Assembly: GCA_036924285.1 (NCBI GenBank)
Contig: JAYKYS010000009.1
Span: 24,718,001-24,782,000, forward strand
Direction of reading: 5' to 3'
Origin: Asterella californica
Taxonomy: Eukaryota > Streptophyta > Marchantiopsida > Marchantiales > Aytoniaceae
Length of the DNA stretch: 64,000 bases
A model generated the notes under the pieces. That model had not been told where the DNA came from. It worked only from the letters and a program-made list of their open reading frames with translations, and ran no database searches. This document shows, in pieces, positions 52,893-63,738 of the stretch; positions within the stretch are counted from its first letter, which is position 1; each line of letters opens with the position of its first letter. The position numbers and the translations under genes were made by a program.

Positions 52893-54060
52893 AAGTCTAC
52901 ATGACTCAGCTGGAAGGATACAAGCAAGGCAAAGATAATCTAGTCTGCAGATTAAGAAGATCCCTCTATGGTCTCAAACATGCATCACGTGCTTGGTTCA
53001 AGGTGATGGATGATTTCTTCAGAAAGAGAGATTTACGTCATTCAGTGCTGATGAAAACATGTATGTGATAACAAAGACAAAAAGATTATTCTCATTGCAC
53101 TATATGATCTTAACATCAAATGACATTGCATATCCTGAGCGGAGTGAAGAGGCTACTTCAATCAGCATTCGAAATAGAAGATTGTGGTGAGCTATGTTAC
53201 TTCATTACGTTACACATTAAGCGTGATAGATCTAAGAGGAGACTGCATGTAAGCCAAACCAAATACATCAATGATGGTCCTGAAGCATTTTGAGATGGAG
53301 AACAGAAAAGACATGTCCACTCTCACGGAGATGCGTTTCCAAGGCTCACAAGATGAAGAGAGTCTTGACATATGATAATTTTCTTACAATAGGCTCATTG
53401 GCTGTCTTCTTTACATCTCTACATGCACAAGATCAGATACTACGTTTGCGGTAATCAGATTGAGTGAAGTCATCTCAAATCCGACCATTACACATTGAGA
53501 AGGAGCCAAGAGAGTCATACGTTATCTGAAGAGGACTTCCACTTTCAGGATTCTGTATGCAGGAATAGATAACTTCATTCTACGTGCATGCACGCATGTA
53601 GATTGGGCCATAGATAGAGAAATCAATCGATCCACCTCTAGATGTTATTTTCTGATGTGTGGAGGCATGATCAGTCAGTTCAATCAAAAGCATAGAGTAG
53701 TGATCTTATCTTCCACGGAGTCTGAATACATTGCTGCATCTACGGCGGCAAGAAAGATAGCTTGCTTAAGAGAATTGCTACTCAAGGTGGGAGAACTACA
53801 AATCTCTCCTATTGTACTTTCGTGTGACAATCAAAGCATCATCGCTCTCTCTAAGAATCCAATACTTCATTCTAGGAGCAAACACATTTTGATGTATTTC
53901 CACTACTTCAAGGACATGGTAGCTCAAGGTGACCTCATCTTGGATTACCTCCGGAGTGACCACCTTGCAACAGACACACTCACAAACGCTTTGGCACGCA
54001 TTCAGTTTGAATTATGTTGTAGAAGTTTAGGCATAACGTCTAGGAATGAGATTTGAGGAG
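52893..54060 (+). pseudogene. copia-6 RT and RNase H
   Basis: Starts inside RT: EVYMTQLEGYKQGKDNLVCR, LRRSLYGLKHASRAWFKVMD. The catalytic region is decayed. Fragments such as EDCGELCYFITLHIKRD follow. RNase H is open from about 53655: GGMISQFNQKHRVVILSSTE with SEYIAASTAARKIA, HSRSKHILMYFHYFKDMV, DTLTNALARIQFELC. It ends at TGA 54054 followed by a short purine tract and the LTR. Upstream gag and integrase are absent. Confidence 0.85.
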
Positions 54061-54378
54061 TGTTGATGATACAAACCTCACCATCATGTCCGATGCCTAA
54101 CTATTATGAGTAATTATCAATCTATAGCTCCACATTCTTTTCACATTATGATAGTCAGGATCACTAGTCCTGCTATTCTCATCACTGCAAACATGTCAGG
54201 ATTTCAACCATACGTTCAGAGTGAAGAAGAAAATCTCATACCTTAGGCAAGATTAGAAAATCAACCATAGTATATATCCAAGTGGAACCTTTTGTTACAC
54301 ATACTCTTCAGTTCAATCAGATTCAAGAACACAAAATCGTGAGAGCATTGTGTGCAACAGTTTCCACTATACTTTACA
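54061..54378 (+). repeat. 3' LTR of copia-6
   Basis: TGTTGATGATACAAACC follows TTTGAGGAG. TATA-like AGTATATATCC near 54270 and an ending ACTTTACA at 54378 are consistent with an LTR. Only one copy is present, so the end is tentative. Confidence 0.6.
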
Positions 54379-55553
54379 GTTGCTCATTTTTCTCATATTA
54401 TCCTAACCAGACGGAAACTTCCTTAGTATACAGTAGCAAAGTTCCATAATGGATCGGACCTGGCAACTGAGAGAAAATATAGAAGAATAGAAATCGTTGT
54501 GTATCATAGTTCGATGCGGTTCCAACCAAAACAAAACGTGAGGTATTCCTGTGGTGCCTGGAACCACAAATCCAGTTTCAGAATCGTCGCTCTCAGAAAT
54601 CCAAATATTCGGAAACTTTGCTGGTAACAGCAAATGCAGTGTCACCGGTTTCAAGTTACGCTTCAGATCATCAGATACTATAGAAATAAGAGGATCATCA
54701 GCCTATTACGTCAAAGGTTACTCGGAGCTACCTCAAGTAGAGAAGATTTTTGTTGTTTATGTTTTCTTATCTGCGATATTCTCCGGACACTGTGGATCAC
54801 TCTAAACTTTACGTATTTCTTGAGTGACGCTAACATTAAATTCAAAAGTGACTTGAATATGTACAACTTCGATCCCCAAGCAGAAACAGAGAAATTTTGT
54901 TTTCAACAAAATGTGAACAGGACATACTTAAGGCGAAATCTGATGTTGTACCTCACTGTTTAGCCGAGTGTATCGAGGATCTCTACTAAACAACGATCGA
55001 ACCTTGCAAGAACATTGCACGCGCATTGCATTGCATTTGTGTCATTATGAAGAATTTTGCCAACTCCATCGCTGGAGCTCCACATCAAGCAGAGAAATCC
55101 CCTCTCAAATGACCACAGCGGAATGGTGGAAGAGTCAGCTGGGACTGAAATATTAACCCTCGATAATCTGTCCTTGTAGTCTACTGCTTCACGACTGCTT
55201 AGTCCTACAGAGGTACAGACCTCCATGCTCGAGTTCAACATCCCAAAGGTTACTGGGACACACCACTCCAGATACTTAATCGAGCATTCTGAAGCTAAAG
55301 TGATGACGCATAAAATAGAAGGATTCCGTAGATTGAAAACCAAAAACGAGATGTATGACGACTGTTAATAGACATGACTGCTATCTCAAACGGCATTCAA
55401 ACTAAAGGAGTGATGAAAACAATACAGTAGAAGAGAGTTCTTTGAGATTATAGCCGGAATTTTAAAGCACTTAGAAGAACATGATACTCCCGTGTAAATG
55501 CAGCAGAAATCAAGAAGGAATACACCGCTCGGGTGACTGTATGTTGTGCGCAA
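54379..55553. other. 1.2 kb without a supported gene
   Basis: Short unrelated frames on both strands. A plus frame at 54551-54805 and a minus frame at 54960-55343 show no family signature. This is the insertion target of the miniature copia element. Confidence 0.4.
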
Positions 55554-56078
55554 GATACTGTTAAATATCATTAGAGGGGTCACATCTAAACTCTACGGAA
55601 GATAAAAAGACAAAGAAAGAAAAAAAGAAATGATTTGTGACATGACTTTGAAATGAGAGATACTGTGAAAGCAGTTAGATAAGTCACTTTGAGATGACAG
55701 CAGTTATGTATCAGTAGTATATTAATCCACATTGTTTGTAGAGTAGTATGAGTTGAAGTCCTTTCTGTGTGTACCAGTTCTGAAGTCTAAGTAAAGCTGT
55801 ACACATTTCATCTTAGGATATTTATGCAAAGTCTTCTTTCTAATCAGTTTTAACGGAGTGATATGTTATCAGTTCTAACAGGCTGGTAGTATTCTGTTGT
55901 GGGAGATAAAGTTCCATACTCTGAGAAACATGAGGTATAGTTCTCAGATTTTTAACATGGTATAAAGAGCTCAAGTTACTCAAGCTAACATTGCTAACGT
56001 TTTAAGATTCTGATCATCTTGTATTTAGTTCATGAGGCTTTTTTTTTTTTTACTCATCATTTTAGCAAGATAGCAACT

Positions 56079-56624
56079 ATGGCTGCTACTTTCAATGAGA
56101 GCATTAGACTTTCAGATCCTAACAATTACAGTTCTTGGAAACTGATCACGAAAGTCATTCTGAGTGAGAAAGATTTATGGGGTGTGGTTTCTGGAGAAGA
56201 GAAGCTGGCTCCATTTTATGGTGAGAGTTCTCATGAAACTCTAAGATTCATTAAGAAACAAACTAGAGCATTATCCAGTATTATGCTTGCTGCAAAGAGA
56301 ATTCAGAGATATCTGAAAAGTATTATCAATCCTGATCTTATATTTAAGGAGGGAAGAAGTGGTTTCAGTGATAATGATTGGATTAGATATACTAATAATA
56401 GAAAATCCACATCAGGTGCATGCTTTAACTTATGTTCAGAGAGAATTATCAGTTTGGAGCAGCAAGAATCAGAATACAGTAGTAAGTGTTCAACAGAAGA
56501 CAAAAACATTGCTCTTACTGATGGTTTTATAACCTTGATATGGTTAAAGAATTTGTTGTTGGAGATGGGAGAAAAGATATCTGGACCTACAATATTACAT
56601 GTGAATAATCAGAGTGCAATCTAA
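56079..56624 (+). CDS. Gag N-terminus fused in frame to RNase H
   Basis: A 181-codon uninterrupted frame from ATG 56079. Residues 1-70 are copia Gag (MAATFNESIRLSDPNNYSSW, KVILSEKDLWGVVSG, FIKKQTRALSSIMLA). It passes without a break into the copia RNase H region (RIQRYLKSIINPDLIFKEGR, SGFSDNDWIRYTNNRKSTSG, QQESEYSSKCSTEDKNIALT, WLKNLLLEMGEKISGPTILH). Typical RNase H residues remain only partly (D in SDNDW; E in QQESEY). Downstream RNase H end words (EKIEAKIVKLEYCPSEDQLV, DTFTKTLPK) follow in the same region after TAA 56622. The junction is an internal deletion from gag into the end of pol. Function of a fusion product is unknown. Confidence 0.75.
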   Translation: MAATFNESIRLSDPNNYSSWKLITKVILSEKDLWGVVSGEEKLAPFYGESSHETLRFIKKQTRALSSIMLAAKRIQRYLKSIINPDLIFKEGRSGFSDNDWIRYTNNRKSTSGACFNLCSERIISLEQQESEYSSKCSTEDKNIALTDGFITLIWLKNLLLEMGEKISGPTILHVNNQSAI

Positions 56625-56831
56625 CAACAGGATTATCAGAGAAAGAACAAAAGTTTGGAGACAAGGTTACATCATATGAAGGAGAAAATTGAAGCCAAGA
56701 TAGTCAAGCTGGAATATTGTCCATCAGAAGACCAGCTAGTTGATACTTTTACCAAAACCTTACCAAAGCTAAGGATTATACATATAGAGATTTACTAGGT
56801 ATGAAGGAAGTGATGTTCTAATGAAAAAGAG

Positions 56832-57225
56832 TGTTAAATATCATTAGAGGGTCACATCTAAACTCTGGAAAGTAAAAATAAAAAATAAAAAAATAAAAAA
56901 AGAAGAGTTGACTTGTGATATGACTTTGACGTGAGAGATACTGTGACAGCAGTTAGGTAAGTCATTTTAAGGTTACAGTAGTTATGTAACAAAAGTATAT
57001 TAACCCACATTCTTTATAGAGTAGTATGAGTAGAGGTCTTTTTTATCTGTACCAGTTCTGAAGTTAAATAAAGTTATACACATTTCATCTCAGAATATTT
57101 CTGTTAAATTTTTTTTATGATAATTTTCAGATTGATATGTTATCTGTTCTAACATAGTATTCTGTTGTGGGAGATAAAGCTCCATATTCTGATAAACTTG
57201 AATTACAGTTCTCAGTTATGTACCA
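56832..57225 (+). repeat. 3' LTR of the miniature copia element
   Basis: Aligns with 55559-55957 over its length. Shared words include TATTCTGTTGTGGGAGATAA and GTACCAGTTCTGAAG. The last bases TATGTACCA correspond to TTTTTAACA in the 5' LTR. Confidence 0.9.
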
Positions 57226-57230
57226 GATAC

Positions 57231-57919
57231 GAGACTACTGCTATCTCTTACGCTATGCAGGGCACGGAGGCTGCCACCAGGTGCAGATAAAACGGATGAT
57301 GCTTTTATTCCTGTAACAGCAACCAGGAGGACACCAAACAGAGAAGCGTACGGAGATTTAGCGGGTTTTCGTCGTAGAGTTATGAGACGGCCTAGTTGGG
57401 AGTTTTCTAGCATGTGTCAACTCGAGATCATGTCAGAGGAAACGTTCATAATAGATAAAAACAGAGCTATCAAACTAGTCCCGCTGTGTTAAAACACTCT
57501 GCTTCTGATAAATATGCCACATGGTATCGATCAGGCCATTTTGCATCGCATTTTGCACGGGACTTCTGCAGCTTGAGTCACAATCAAGAAAAAGGTGGAG
57601 ATAGTGAGACCGAGTCCATTCAATAGGTTTCGCGCCATACAAAGAGGAAAGGAGTAGAGAAGGGGGTCAAAGCTAGGAAGCTCGTGCAAGTGACATGATA
57701 AGAATCAGAGTCAGCAGGGGACCTCTGATAGGTACAGTACAGTCGCAAAAGCTCGACTCCGTCTCGTCTCTGCTCTTCTTGTGGTAAGTGCGTGCCAGTC
57801 CGTTGTAAGGTCCTAACCTTGTCTGTTCCTTGGGACGAGATATTATGCATGAGAGTCAGAGCATGCACGTGAATGTTCCAGTAAGGAAGTTCTACAAGTT
57901 ACGTTTGGGGCGCTGGACA
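57231..57919. other. non-coding DNA between the miniature element and the predicted gene
   Basis: Short unsupported frames on both strands, no repeat recognised. The right part would be the distal promoter of the gene at 58257. Confidence 0.4.
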
Positions 57920-58066
57920 TTGACGTGGCAACTTCGAGACACTTGTCAAGAGCCCGAAACGGCACGTGGACACGTCGTGTAAGTCGCAACGTGTCAGCTC
58001 TTGGTTGCATGGCTCTGGAAAGTAAATTGTCCTCGGCTTCGTCTTTCCGTTGGGGATAAATATACG
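57920..58066 (+). promoter_or_regulatory. promoter-like region with G-box/ABRE words and TATA
   Basis: ACGTGGC at 57922, CACGTGGAC at 57963, ACACGTCG at 57970 and ACGTGTC at 57989 are words bound by plant bZIP factors in abscisic-acid response. A TATA-like ATAAATATA lies at 58056-58064, 60-140 bp downstream. The spacing fits a plant promoter firing near 58085-58095. Whether it responds to ABA is inference. Confidence 0.55.
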
Positions 58067-58256
58067 TACTGGTCTGCACAACTTATCAGACAGTTTGATA
58101 ATCACCACTCAGTCAAAGGCTTTGTTGTTATCCTTCTATTTCCATCCGCATCAGTTTCGAGATTTCAGGAGTGTAAACCCTTAGGCTGTGGACGTTTGTC
58201 ATACCCTCGGCCTTAGCTTCGCTCTCTGCCGGCCGATTTAAGCGCGATATTCGAAG

Positions 58257-58687
58257 ATGAATCCTCTCACGAGACTCAGAATCGGGTTACGGAGGATGGT
58301 GCACAAAGGCGAAAGAGTTGCTACCACAGCAACTCATCCTACTACCACTCATCATCACCCTCATACCACAACGGCTGGGACAGGTAGATGGAGCCGAAAG
58401 TTAAAGCGGGCGATGTTCTGGAGAAGAAGGTGAGAAGCTCATGTTTTCTAGTGAACGCTTCTTCTGAGGTCGTAAACGAGAAAGAAGAGAGAGAGAGGGA
58501 TTATTCTGCATTCCGATTAAGCAAGGGTTGAACTGTTTCGTTTGCTCTTGATGCACCCAATAGTCCTGCATTGTGCTTATGTCGAAAGCTCTGTGTGTCT
58601 CGTGCTAAAGTTCTTTGCATATGTGTGAGCTGTGGTTTTCTCACTTCTTCTTTCTCGTGCAGGCCTCATGCGGCTGTGACCATCTAG
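58257..58687 (+). CDS. predicted two-exon gene for a small basic His/Thr-rich protein
   Basis: ATG 58257 opens MNPLTRLRIGLRRMVHKGER, then a His/Thr tract (HPTTTHHHPHTTT) and a basic, Trp-containing end (GRWSRKLKRAMFWRRR). Without splicing it stops at 58433 (58 residues). The stop overlaps a strong 5' splice site (AAG/GTGAGA, intron from 58430). A pyrimidine-rich 3' site (TTCTTTCTCGTGCAG) ends at 58662. Splicing gives 65 residues ending RPHAAVTI, with TAG at 58685. The TATA box and G-boxes lie 190-340 bp upstream. No family recognised. Strongly basic, no signal peptide or membrane segment. The only plausible intact host gene in the window. Confidence 0.45.
58430..58662 (+). other. predicted intron
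   Basis: GT at 58430, AG at 58661-58662, 233 bp, pyrimidine-rich before the acceptor (TTTTCTCACTTCTTCTTTC). Splits a codon after its second base. Predicted by motif only. Confidence 0.45.
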
Positions 58688-58699
58688 ACTGGTACCGAA

Positions 58700-60399
58700 G
58701 GAGTTCTGAGATCCCAGAATTTCTAGACGCGACAGGATGAATATGACGGTTTGACGAGAATAAGATAGCGGACCTGAGTTAAACCGCTTGTCAGCGATTT
58801 TTTATTTCGGTTTTCGATTGCTCGGGATTTGCATTCTACATGGGACAGCAGATTCTGATATTCATGTTCTTCACCGGCTGAAGAGTTGGCTTTGAAGTTT
58901 GTACATATACTTGGATCGGGCCGGTGTTGCTCAGTAAATACATTTAAGTGCATCTGTAAATTGTTTCCTAGCTTAGCCTCTGCTAGAACGAGTCACTGAA
59001 CAGATCAGTATTTCGGTCGCCGCTGCCGTGATAGACCGTTTTGTACCTCGCGGGGGAAGCAGCTTATGGCCTGTTATACCGTTGTAATCACCGCCTTTTG
59101 GAACGGATGAGGGAAGCATCTGTTCATTTGATAAAGGTTACTTCTCTGGCTAAGAGTTTTCCTTATCCTGCAACACCCTGATTTCACTCGTCTGTGAAGA
59201 CGAAGTGCTGAATGTTCATTGCATGTGTCAGTCAATGATGGAAATTTTGAAAGCTCTCTCAGAACAACGAACATCACTGACTAACGAGAGTAGGAAGTTT
59301 ATCGAATTAGAGCGCAGTAGAGCTTCTTCTGAAGCTCTACCTAGTTCATTTTTAGAGTCTTATCTCGTAAATCATATTTATTTCACGTCGTGCTAAAATG
59401 ATCCTCGTGTATAAACTCCGACAGAAGATACTTCCCTTCGGACTCTTTGCAAGTTTAGATATGCTCCTCAAGTGGCGAACAAGCTTGTAGAACCTTGAAT
59501 TGCTTCCTCGACAGATAATGATGACTTGGAAAGCTCGGTTTTATGTACGTATGAAATCTGCAGGGAAAACATTCCGCTTCTTAGGATAATCGGTGAAAGT
59601 AGGAAGTCCTCTAGCAGGCTAAGTAGGGATGAGCGCACTTGAAAAGCAAAGAGACAGAAGTAATTGTAAGCCTTTACAGGAAATGATTATGTAGGAGCTT
59701 ACCTTCTCGATTTCACTTTCAAACCATAAAGGCCAGAAAACAAAAAAGCCCTCTCTGATAGTGAATCATGAGGAAGTTTCACACCACTAAGGCGAGGAAA
59801 ACTTCATCCAGTCCATGATTATGTTCGTATTCTTCTCTCAGAAGGTCGTAAGTTTGGTCATTTGAGTATTATGCAGATTCCGTTCTTCCAGAGACCACCT
59901 CGTAAGTGACTTGTTTTTATGTATGGGTGACTGTGACTGCTTCCTGCATCGTCCGTAGATCTCCTCCAGATTGCATCCACGAACACGATTAGCAGCTTCT
60001 GACACGGAAGTACTTTTGCCTCAAAACCATATCTTGTATATAATAAATTGATCAAAACATCTTGATTTTTTATAGAAGAAATACTATATATAAAGTCCTT
60101 TTCTCCACACGAAATCCATAACTTGAGTGTTGCTAGTCTATACTAACTAAAAGCGATATATTATACTCTACAGCGAAGTAAAGGTAGTTTGATGTGAACT
60201 CTAATATATTCTATTTTCATATATTTTATTGATTTAGTAACTAAATTATAGTGTACCTCGATATTCTCTCCCAACAAGGGTAGATGGAAACAACTAAACG
60301 ATGGTCGGAAGCGGATGATATCCAATGACATGAACACTCACGTTCCGTCCGTTTGAACCGAAGAGAACGCCTTTTGCTGGATCTAGCTGACGTAAGAAG
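58700..60399. other. 1.7 kb without a supported gene
   Basis: The first 250 bases may hold the 3' UTR of the preceding gene. A plus-strand frame 59205-59396 (MMEILKALSEQRTSLTNESR, KFIELERSRASSEALP) has a heptad-like coiled-coil look but is short and isolated. The rest becomes AT-rich. Nothing else seen. Confidence 0.4.
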
Positions 60400-60963
60400 T
60401 TACGAGGGAAAGGCAAGCAACAGATAGTCTGCAGGTAAGGATGGCCGAGAACTACGTGGCCGCAATATCCTGCTCCACGTGTCCTTGAGCTTTTGGGGCG
60501 CCTTACGAGTCAGGTATCGTCGATGGAGCGAACGAACGTAAGAAGAGGAAGAATTAGAAGAACGTTTGGCGGATTCCCCCAACTCGTTACAAGAATATGC
60601 AGTTGGCGGGCCACGGCGGTTTGGGCGGTTTGGGCGGAGGTACCAACATGTTGGCGAAGTGGAAGTTTCGCTAAAATAAGTGGCATTACACAATCCACTT
60701 GCACGATTCCGGCGGGCGGAGCAGTATGGATTCAGGGGGAGGTAGAGCTGATACCACGCAATTCTATTTTGAAATCCAGCGGCGGCCTTTCTCCAGGGAG
60801 AGGAGTTGGGCTGCTCATCGGAATCTATCCACCCCTCGGAATCTGTCCAGTTACTGTCCCACTTTTCTGCCTTTCGGTGGACCACTTCAACCTTCTTCCC
60901 TCCATCCGTCGCCGTCAGTATATATTCGCTGAGAAATCTGCCTGTCAATCAATCCGCAGTTAA
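60400..60963. other. GC-richer island with overlapping open frames
   Basis: Open for 182 codons on the minus strand (60948-60400) and 156 on the plus strand (60493-60963), a pattern GC-rich DNA gives by chance. It contains a duplicated GGCGGTTTGG word at about 60617-60640 and TATA-like CAGTATATATTCG near 60915. It could be an orphan gene or a promoter/CpG island; I cannot decide. Confidence 0.3.
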
Positions 60964-61331
60964 GATCCTTCTCGTTCCTTCAGCGATTGGCATGGATCTG
61001 AAACTCTAGATTCTGACGTGGAATTACCGTAACATCAGTGGGAGTGGAGTAAAATAACAGAACATTCGTGTTTTTTGAAAGAGATTAATTGAGTTTTTCC
61101 TATGCGGTAGTATAGTTATACGTCGAGTGTGAAACCAAAAAGCAAAGTAGGAAGTTCTTGCCGTGTAATGAAATTAATTAACCGTGATGAAAATAGAAAA
61201 ATGAAAAGAAGTAGTGAGAATGAAAGTATCGAGTCGTTATAAAAACAAAACAAAAGAGGAGATAAATCTAGAAAGTTGTTAAAGCATAGCCTCGTAATTC
61301 TATTGCAAGTGGAGTTCTTGGTTTCATACGT

Positions 61332-61459
61332 GTGAAATAAACTAAAAATAATTATATTATGTAATTAAGACAATTATTGCTATACGGTTCTCATAGTGAA
61401 ATAAACTAAAAATAACTATATTATGTAATTAAGGTAATTATTGCTATTGTTCGCATAGT
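61332..61459. repeat. 64-bp tandem duplication
   Basis: GTGAAATAAACTAAAAATAA recurs at 61332 and 61396 with the following TATATTATGTAATTAAG. Two copies, few differences, AT-rich DNA. Confidence 0.88.
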
Positions 61460-63650
61460 AATACATCAAAAAGGTAAATTTTGGTAATATAATCTATTTT
61501 GTCGTATTAGCAGACGATTAAATGAAAAAGAATGGAAACAGCGGTTGTGAAACACAAAAAAGAATTGGGTTAGATCTGAATTAATCGCTGTGCATAACCC
61601 CCGCAATTACACTGTTACCGTAACTCCTTGTTTGTTTAGAACAGGTCTGCAACGGCAATGCTGCAACCTTGTTTATATACTGGAAAAGATTCTAGAAATT
61701 TTAAAAAGAATTTGTGTATTTTGGAGTGATTTTATGTACTATAGATCACTCTCCATAGTGGATTATCAGACAAGAAATTTGATAAATCATGATCTTTACA
61801 TATTAATTTGTAACTCACGGTTTTATTTCACGAATTTTTTTCTGGAAGGATGATCTTTAAATAATATTTCTAAAATACAATTCAACCATTAGATCTCTTC
61901 GTAAAATAATTAAGACTTTATATTTCTTTTATATTGTAATAGGCGAAAATCACTATGGTAACACAATACTCAATACTGAACATTCCACTCCCTCCGTGGC
62001 TTATGCTATATATTGGAAGAACAAGCTAGCACGTGAGTACCGTACTTTAGGAACTTCGGAGTAGTCTATACCGGATCACAGGGCAGTTAGATAAACCTTC
62101 AAAGCTTTTCACCCTAAATAAACCATAAATAAATTAGCAGTTCTGCTTGATGACATGTTTGTATAGAACTCTTTTCGAAACATGCATAAGTGGAGTTATG
62201 CAGTTATATTAGTAACTACAGGAGAAAATAATACATAGTTTAAATAGTTTAAAACAAAGAAAATCCAGTATATAATACAGAGTAACTTAAGAGTCCATCA
62301 GGCGTTAGCGTGGCCGATGGTCGTGGGGTCGAGCCATGCTGCCGGCTTGAGCACCCCGGCAGGGACAAACGCTCCACTGCAAAACCGTGCCCGAAAAGCG
62401 CACAAAATAAGAAAGTAGCATCTCCCAGTTTCAACCACAGTTTGTTTCCCATGAGCGCAAATCATAAGAAAGCGAGATCGTTCTGCCGTACTTGGAAAGT
62501 GTGAGGCGGAAGAAGTAGATTGGGGAATTGGACGTGTGTTATAGGCCACACAGCAAGTGCCAGAGAGTTGACAAGTTATCAATCCTAACTTCTATGGAGA
62601 AGCCTTTTGCTGGAGAGTGCAGTAATTTCATCGACGCCTCGCTGAGCATGAGTGAATAATATGCATCCCAAATGCTTTGGGAAAGGTTACTAAAAAGAAA
62701 GACAAGCTTGTTAATAAGGATAAAATTAATTAGCAAGATTAGCTGTTGTTGGAGTTATAATGATTGGATAAAATTTAATATAAAAATAAATTACCATTGG
62801 GATAAAAAGAGTCGCAAAAGCACACATGAAAAAAAAATACTAATGAGGACACTAATGAAACATTTTTTAAAATTTAGTTTACTAAACCTTAAAATACTAA
62901 ATTAAAACCTAGTTGAAATAGTTACACATAGGACTTTGCTGATCTCAAACCTATAAATGAAGTGAATGAAACAATCCCCTTCTACTGAGGACAAATTTGG
63001 TCATAAATGAAGCATGCGATAATATCTCTTCCATCTGAACATGGAGGAGGTGATTAATGCATGCTTCCTCAGATATCTACGAGGGGCCATAGTAAACAGA
63101 AAGGATGTAGAAGAAACGAAACTTGTATCAACTAAGTGCTGCCGTAGTGGCTACAATGTACAATATACGACACTGTCATTCGAGATCAGAATTGCTAAAT
63201 TGAAATCGGGTGTTGCTGCGAAAGAGTAGGGAAAAATGGTGCAATGGGGTGTTCCTCCGAGAGAGGTGGTCTTACACTATATTGTTAGTGCTTGCGTGAG
63301 AGTGCTACATAACAAAATATATATCCAAACTGTACTTCTAAGAAAACAGAGGAAAAAGAATGGGTAACTGACTACACGGTTTTCTTAAAAATTTAGTGAA
63401 AGATGTAGTGTACTAAAACACACAGTCATGGAGAAAAATACTGTTCGAAAGGCTTTGCAGATTATGACTTATGTAAATATTTTCTAAATTAACTTTATTA
63501 AATTTAGAACTCACTTGGTAATCTGATTACACATGCTCACTTCTGTTATACAAAATCCATAATTGATTCAAGTAAAAATACATTTTCTAGTATAAAGATC
63601 AGTAACTCTCATGAGTAAAAATTTTTAATTTATAAACTTTAATTGATAAT

Positions 63651-63676
63651 CTAACTCTTCCAAGAAGAAGAGTTAG
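63651..63676. repeat. perfect 10-bp hairpin
   Basis: CTAACTCTTC, loop CAAGAA, GAAGAGTTAG. The first of two adjacent hairpins. Confidence 0.88.
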
Positions 63677-63694
63677 TACATAAACTAAATCTCT

Positions 63695-63738
63695 TTGCAT
63701 ATTCTTCTCTTTTGAACTTAGAAGAAGTGAATATGCAA
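63695..63738. repeat. second hairpin, 14-bp interrupted stem
   Basis: TTGCATATTCTTCT pairs with AGAAGTGAATATGCAA with a two-base bulge. Adjacent to the hairpin at 63651. Confidence 0.8.

Larger units (their letters stand above)
55559..57225 (+). mobile_element. complete miniature copia element with Gag-RNase H fusion
   Basis: LTRs 55559-55957 and 56832-57225 both start TGTTAAATATCATTAGAGG. GATAC flanks both ends (55554-55558 and 57226-57230), a 5-bp target duplication. Internal part is only 874 bp: a decayed copia primer site (TGGTATAAAGAGC at 55958), one open frame (56079-56624), an RNase H tail, and a short purine run (AAAAAGAG) before the 3' LTR. Protease, integrase and RT are absent, so movement needed another element. 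The LTRs differ at many sites, so the insertion is not recent. Confidence 0.92.

Noticed and set aside
62249..62582. Minus-strand frames of 67 and 94 codons in a GC-richer patch
   Set aside because: No signature, overlapping each other in different frames; not enough to call a gene.
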